Below, one piece after another: positions 62,375-64,000 of a stretch of DNA of 64,000 bases; position 1 is the first letter of the stretch, and every line of letters starts with the position of its first letter. This DNA comes from JAKPQE01 sp041397845. Its GTDB lineage: Bacteria > Pseudomonadota > Alphaproteobacteria > Rhizobiales > JAKPQE01. A program made the translations under genes and the position numbers. The DNA lies in contig JAWKVW010000015.1 of NCBI GenBank assembly GCA_041397845.1, forward strand, positions 1 through 64,000, read 5' to 3'. Below the pieces are notes generated by a model, which was not told the origin of the DNA, did not search any database, and saw nothing but the letters and a program-made list of their open reading frames with translations.

Positions 62375-62911
62375 ATGAGCGCGGTGTCGTCAAAGGCACT
62401 CCTGGCGGAGATCAGGGACCTCGTGGAGATCGAGCAGGCGCCGGAAGCGCCGAGCCTTTCCGATGTCATGCGCCGCGAACTCGAATTCCAGAAGTGGCGG
62501 CTGATGCACAAATACGTGCATGACCGGCCGTTCCGCACGCGCGTCTCGATCAAGCGCAGCGAGCAGTGGCGCGAGGCGATGGCGATCCTCAGGGAAATCG
62601 GCGATCCGGAACTGAACGACTGGCTCTTGCTGCAAATCGAGGTCGCCCGCAACATCGAGCGTGGGGTGCGGGACCTGCGGCCGCGCAAGAATGGCCCCTG
62701 CCATCCGCTGGTGCTCGAATATGTCGGCAATCGCAAGCGCAAGGCGCTCGCCGTGCTGCATTTCGCCAAGGCGGCCGAGGCGGAAGGGTGTTACCGGGTC
62801 AATTCCGATTTCCACGGGCGCACAGCGGAAATCCTCGATCGCTACCGGCTCATCGATGTCGACGAGACCGGCCGGCCGAGGCCGACGTCCGAACCGATGG
62901 CCAGAAGCTAG
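62375..62911 (+). CDS. Uncharacterised 178-aa protein
   Basis: I do not recognise a family. The protein is soluble, charged and helical, with an Arg/Lys-rich middle (RPRKNGPCHPLVLEYVGNRK) and no signal peptide. A GTG at 62354 is an alternative start seven codons upstream. It is divergent from the CbiX-like gene and convergent with the permease gene, so context gives no hint. Confidence 0.65.
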   Translation: MSAVSSKALLAEIRDLVEIEQAPEAPSLSDVMRRELEFQKWRLMHKYVHDRPFRTRVSIKRSEQWREAMAILREIGDPELNDWLLLQIEVARNIERGVRDLRPRKNGPCHPLVLEYVGNRKRKALAVLHFAKAAEAEGCYRVNSDFHGRTAEILDRYRLIDVDETGRPRPTSEPMARS

Positions 62912-62924
62912 ATCATCGTCGCCC

Positions 62925-63877
62925 TCAGGTGCCCCCGGCACCTGAACGCCGGCCCAGCATTGCCCTTGCGGCCCGGCCGGGACGGCCGTCGATGGCGGCA
63001 AGTCCGGCGCCGATGAGCGCCATGCCGAAGAGGTGACGAGGTGCCAGCGTTTCGCCGAGCACGAAGACACCGAGCAGGATCGCGCTGACCGGGACGATGA
63101 AGGTCACGAGCAGGATGTTGGTCGCGCCGGCGGTGGCGAGAATGCGGAAATAGAGCACGTAGGCGGCGGCGGTCGACAGGGTGGCGATGGCGACGATCGC
63201 CGCGATCGTGACGGTACCGGGTGCGGGCAGCGTCCACGGCCGGTCGATGACGAGCATCACGGGGGCGAGGAGCAGGCTCGAGGCGACGACCTGGCCGGTG
63301 GCGGTGGTCAGCGGGTCGATGCCCATGCGGCGGAAGCGGCGGCCGAAGATCCCGGCAAAAGCGTAGGAGAGGGCAGCACCGAGGCAGGCGAGCTGCGCCA
63401 GCAGGTTGCCACCCAGCGTGCCGAGGGCGTCGATGCCGACCATCGCGACAACGCCGGCAAGACCGATGACGACGCCGGCAAGGCAGCCGCCGGTCATTTT
63501 TTCATCGCGGGTCAGAAGGTGCGCGACGATCACCGTGAAGAGCGGTGCCGTGGCATTGAGGATCGAGGCAAGGCCGGGAGGCAATGTGAGCCTGACCCGA
63601 TGAGGCTGGGAAGGGGACGGCATTGTTGAGAAAGCCCATGCCGAGGAATGCTGCCCAGACGGCGGGGCGGTCGGGTAGTGCGCCCGCTTCGCTGGCGTGA
63701 CGGAGAGGACGAGTGCGGCGCAGGAGAGCCGGGAGACGACGATGGTCAGCGTCGCAGGCCGCGCACGGCGAGGCCGACGAAGAAGAACGAGCCCCTGGCC
63801 AGGATCGAGAGCGTCAGCAGCATCGTCCAGCTCGGCAGGTTCTGGGCGCTTGACGGCGGGCGGTCGCTGCTGGCATC
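62925..63877 (-). pseudogene. EamA/DMT-superfamily permease, N-terminal third frameshifted
   Basis: A ten-helix drug/metabolite transporter of about 310 aa. The intact part (about 62925-63590) holds GLASILNATAPLFTVIVAHLL, GVVIGLAGVVAMVG, SYAFAGIFGRRF and the second EamA repeat, AAAYVLYFRILATAGATNILL. Upstream parts (LLTLSILARGSFFFVGLAVRGL, WAAFLGMGFLNNAVPF) lie in other frames, with breaks near 63610, 63670 and 63750. The start codon is uncertain. Substrate unknown. Confidence 0.8.
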
Positions 63878-63955
63878 CAGGTGAAATGGAAAGTACACAG
63901 AGCAGGGGGCGATCTCGGCGGCCACCCGCTCTTTGGGCATCGATGCCGGAACGAC

Positions 63956-63980
63956 AAAGGGCGCCCGTCGGCGACCCTTT
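63956..63980. terminator. Hairpin near the right edge
   Basis: AAAGGG-CGCC paired with GGCG-(bulged A)-CCCTTT around a CGTC loop. It resembles an intrinsic terminator for a gene beyond the window, or is part of the upstream region of the permease gene. Confidence 0.4.
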
Positions 63981-64000
63981 ACATGCTCGTTTCGGCAGAT

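Noticed and set aside
1..64000. tRNA, rRNA or riboswitch genes
   Set aside because: I looked through the intergenic gaps for tRNA T-loop patterns and known riboswitch cores and saw none. A covariance-model search would be needed for certainty.

Overview
The window is GC-rich with dense, short-spaced operons. Several gene families fit an alphaproteobacterium able to respire without oxygen: UbiT/U/V, a TakP-type TRAP transporter, a Pot-type transporter with a cupin regulator, and an octaheme cytochrome. I cannot name genus or species. No rRNA, tRNA or CRISPR array was seen.

Layout. 0-5.7 kb (minus): a TetR regulator, a HlyD/FtsX/ATPase exporter of DevBCA/MacAB type, then ExbB, two ExbD paralogues and the start of a TonB-like protein that runs off the left edge. 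5.7-7.9 kb: an FAH-family hydrolase and an LrgA/LrgB pair. 8.0-24.6 kb (minus): a compact gene cluster of about 17 genes that looks biosynthetic. It has two adenylate-forming ligases, two acyl carrier proteins, a phosphopantetheinyl transferase, a PLP decarboxylase, a luciferase-like monooxygenase with a flavin reductase, an acyl-CoA-dehydrogenase-like enzyme, a DegT aminotransferase, a TrpB2-like enzyme, a HAD hydrolase, a 504-aa protein I do not recognise, and three proteins resembling the BtrH acyltransferase of butirosin biosynthesis. I recognise no described cluster with this content. 24.9-35.5 kb: a DUF202 membrane protein, an acyl-CoA synthetase/GNAT fusion, an octaheme cytochrome with its cytochrome b, ubiX-ubiD, and divergent ubiT-ubiU-ubiV (oxygen-independent ubiquinone synthesis). 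35.9-44.0 kb: a MacAB-type exporter, an SDR and a TRAP transporter, almost all with frameshifts. 44.3-53.4 kb: a Pot-type polyamine transporter, a PuuR-like XRE-cupin regulator, gabT, a glutaryl-CoA dehydrogenase and a CoA-transferase. 53.4-55.5 kb: palindromic repeat doublets and an IS256-family element, with its 8-bp target duplication visible, inserted near the start of a GIY-YIG nuclease gene. 55.5-64 kb: an MBL-fold RNase, a PhzF-like protein, leuA with a leucine-rich leader peptide, and several small genes.

Quality note. Frameshifts are concentrated at about 8.0-9.7, 22.4-24.6, 36.5-44.8, 53.3-55.4 and 63.6-63.8 kb and are nearly absent elsewhere. Several adjacent genes of otherwise sensible operons are broken by indels of one or a few bases, so base-calling or assembly error is more likely than true pseudogenes. 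Genes marked pseudogene here should be read as 'frameshifted as given'.
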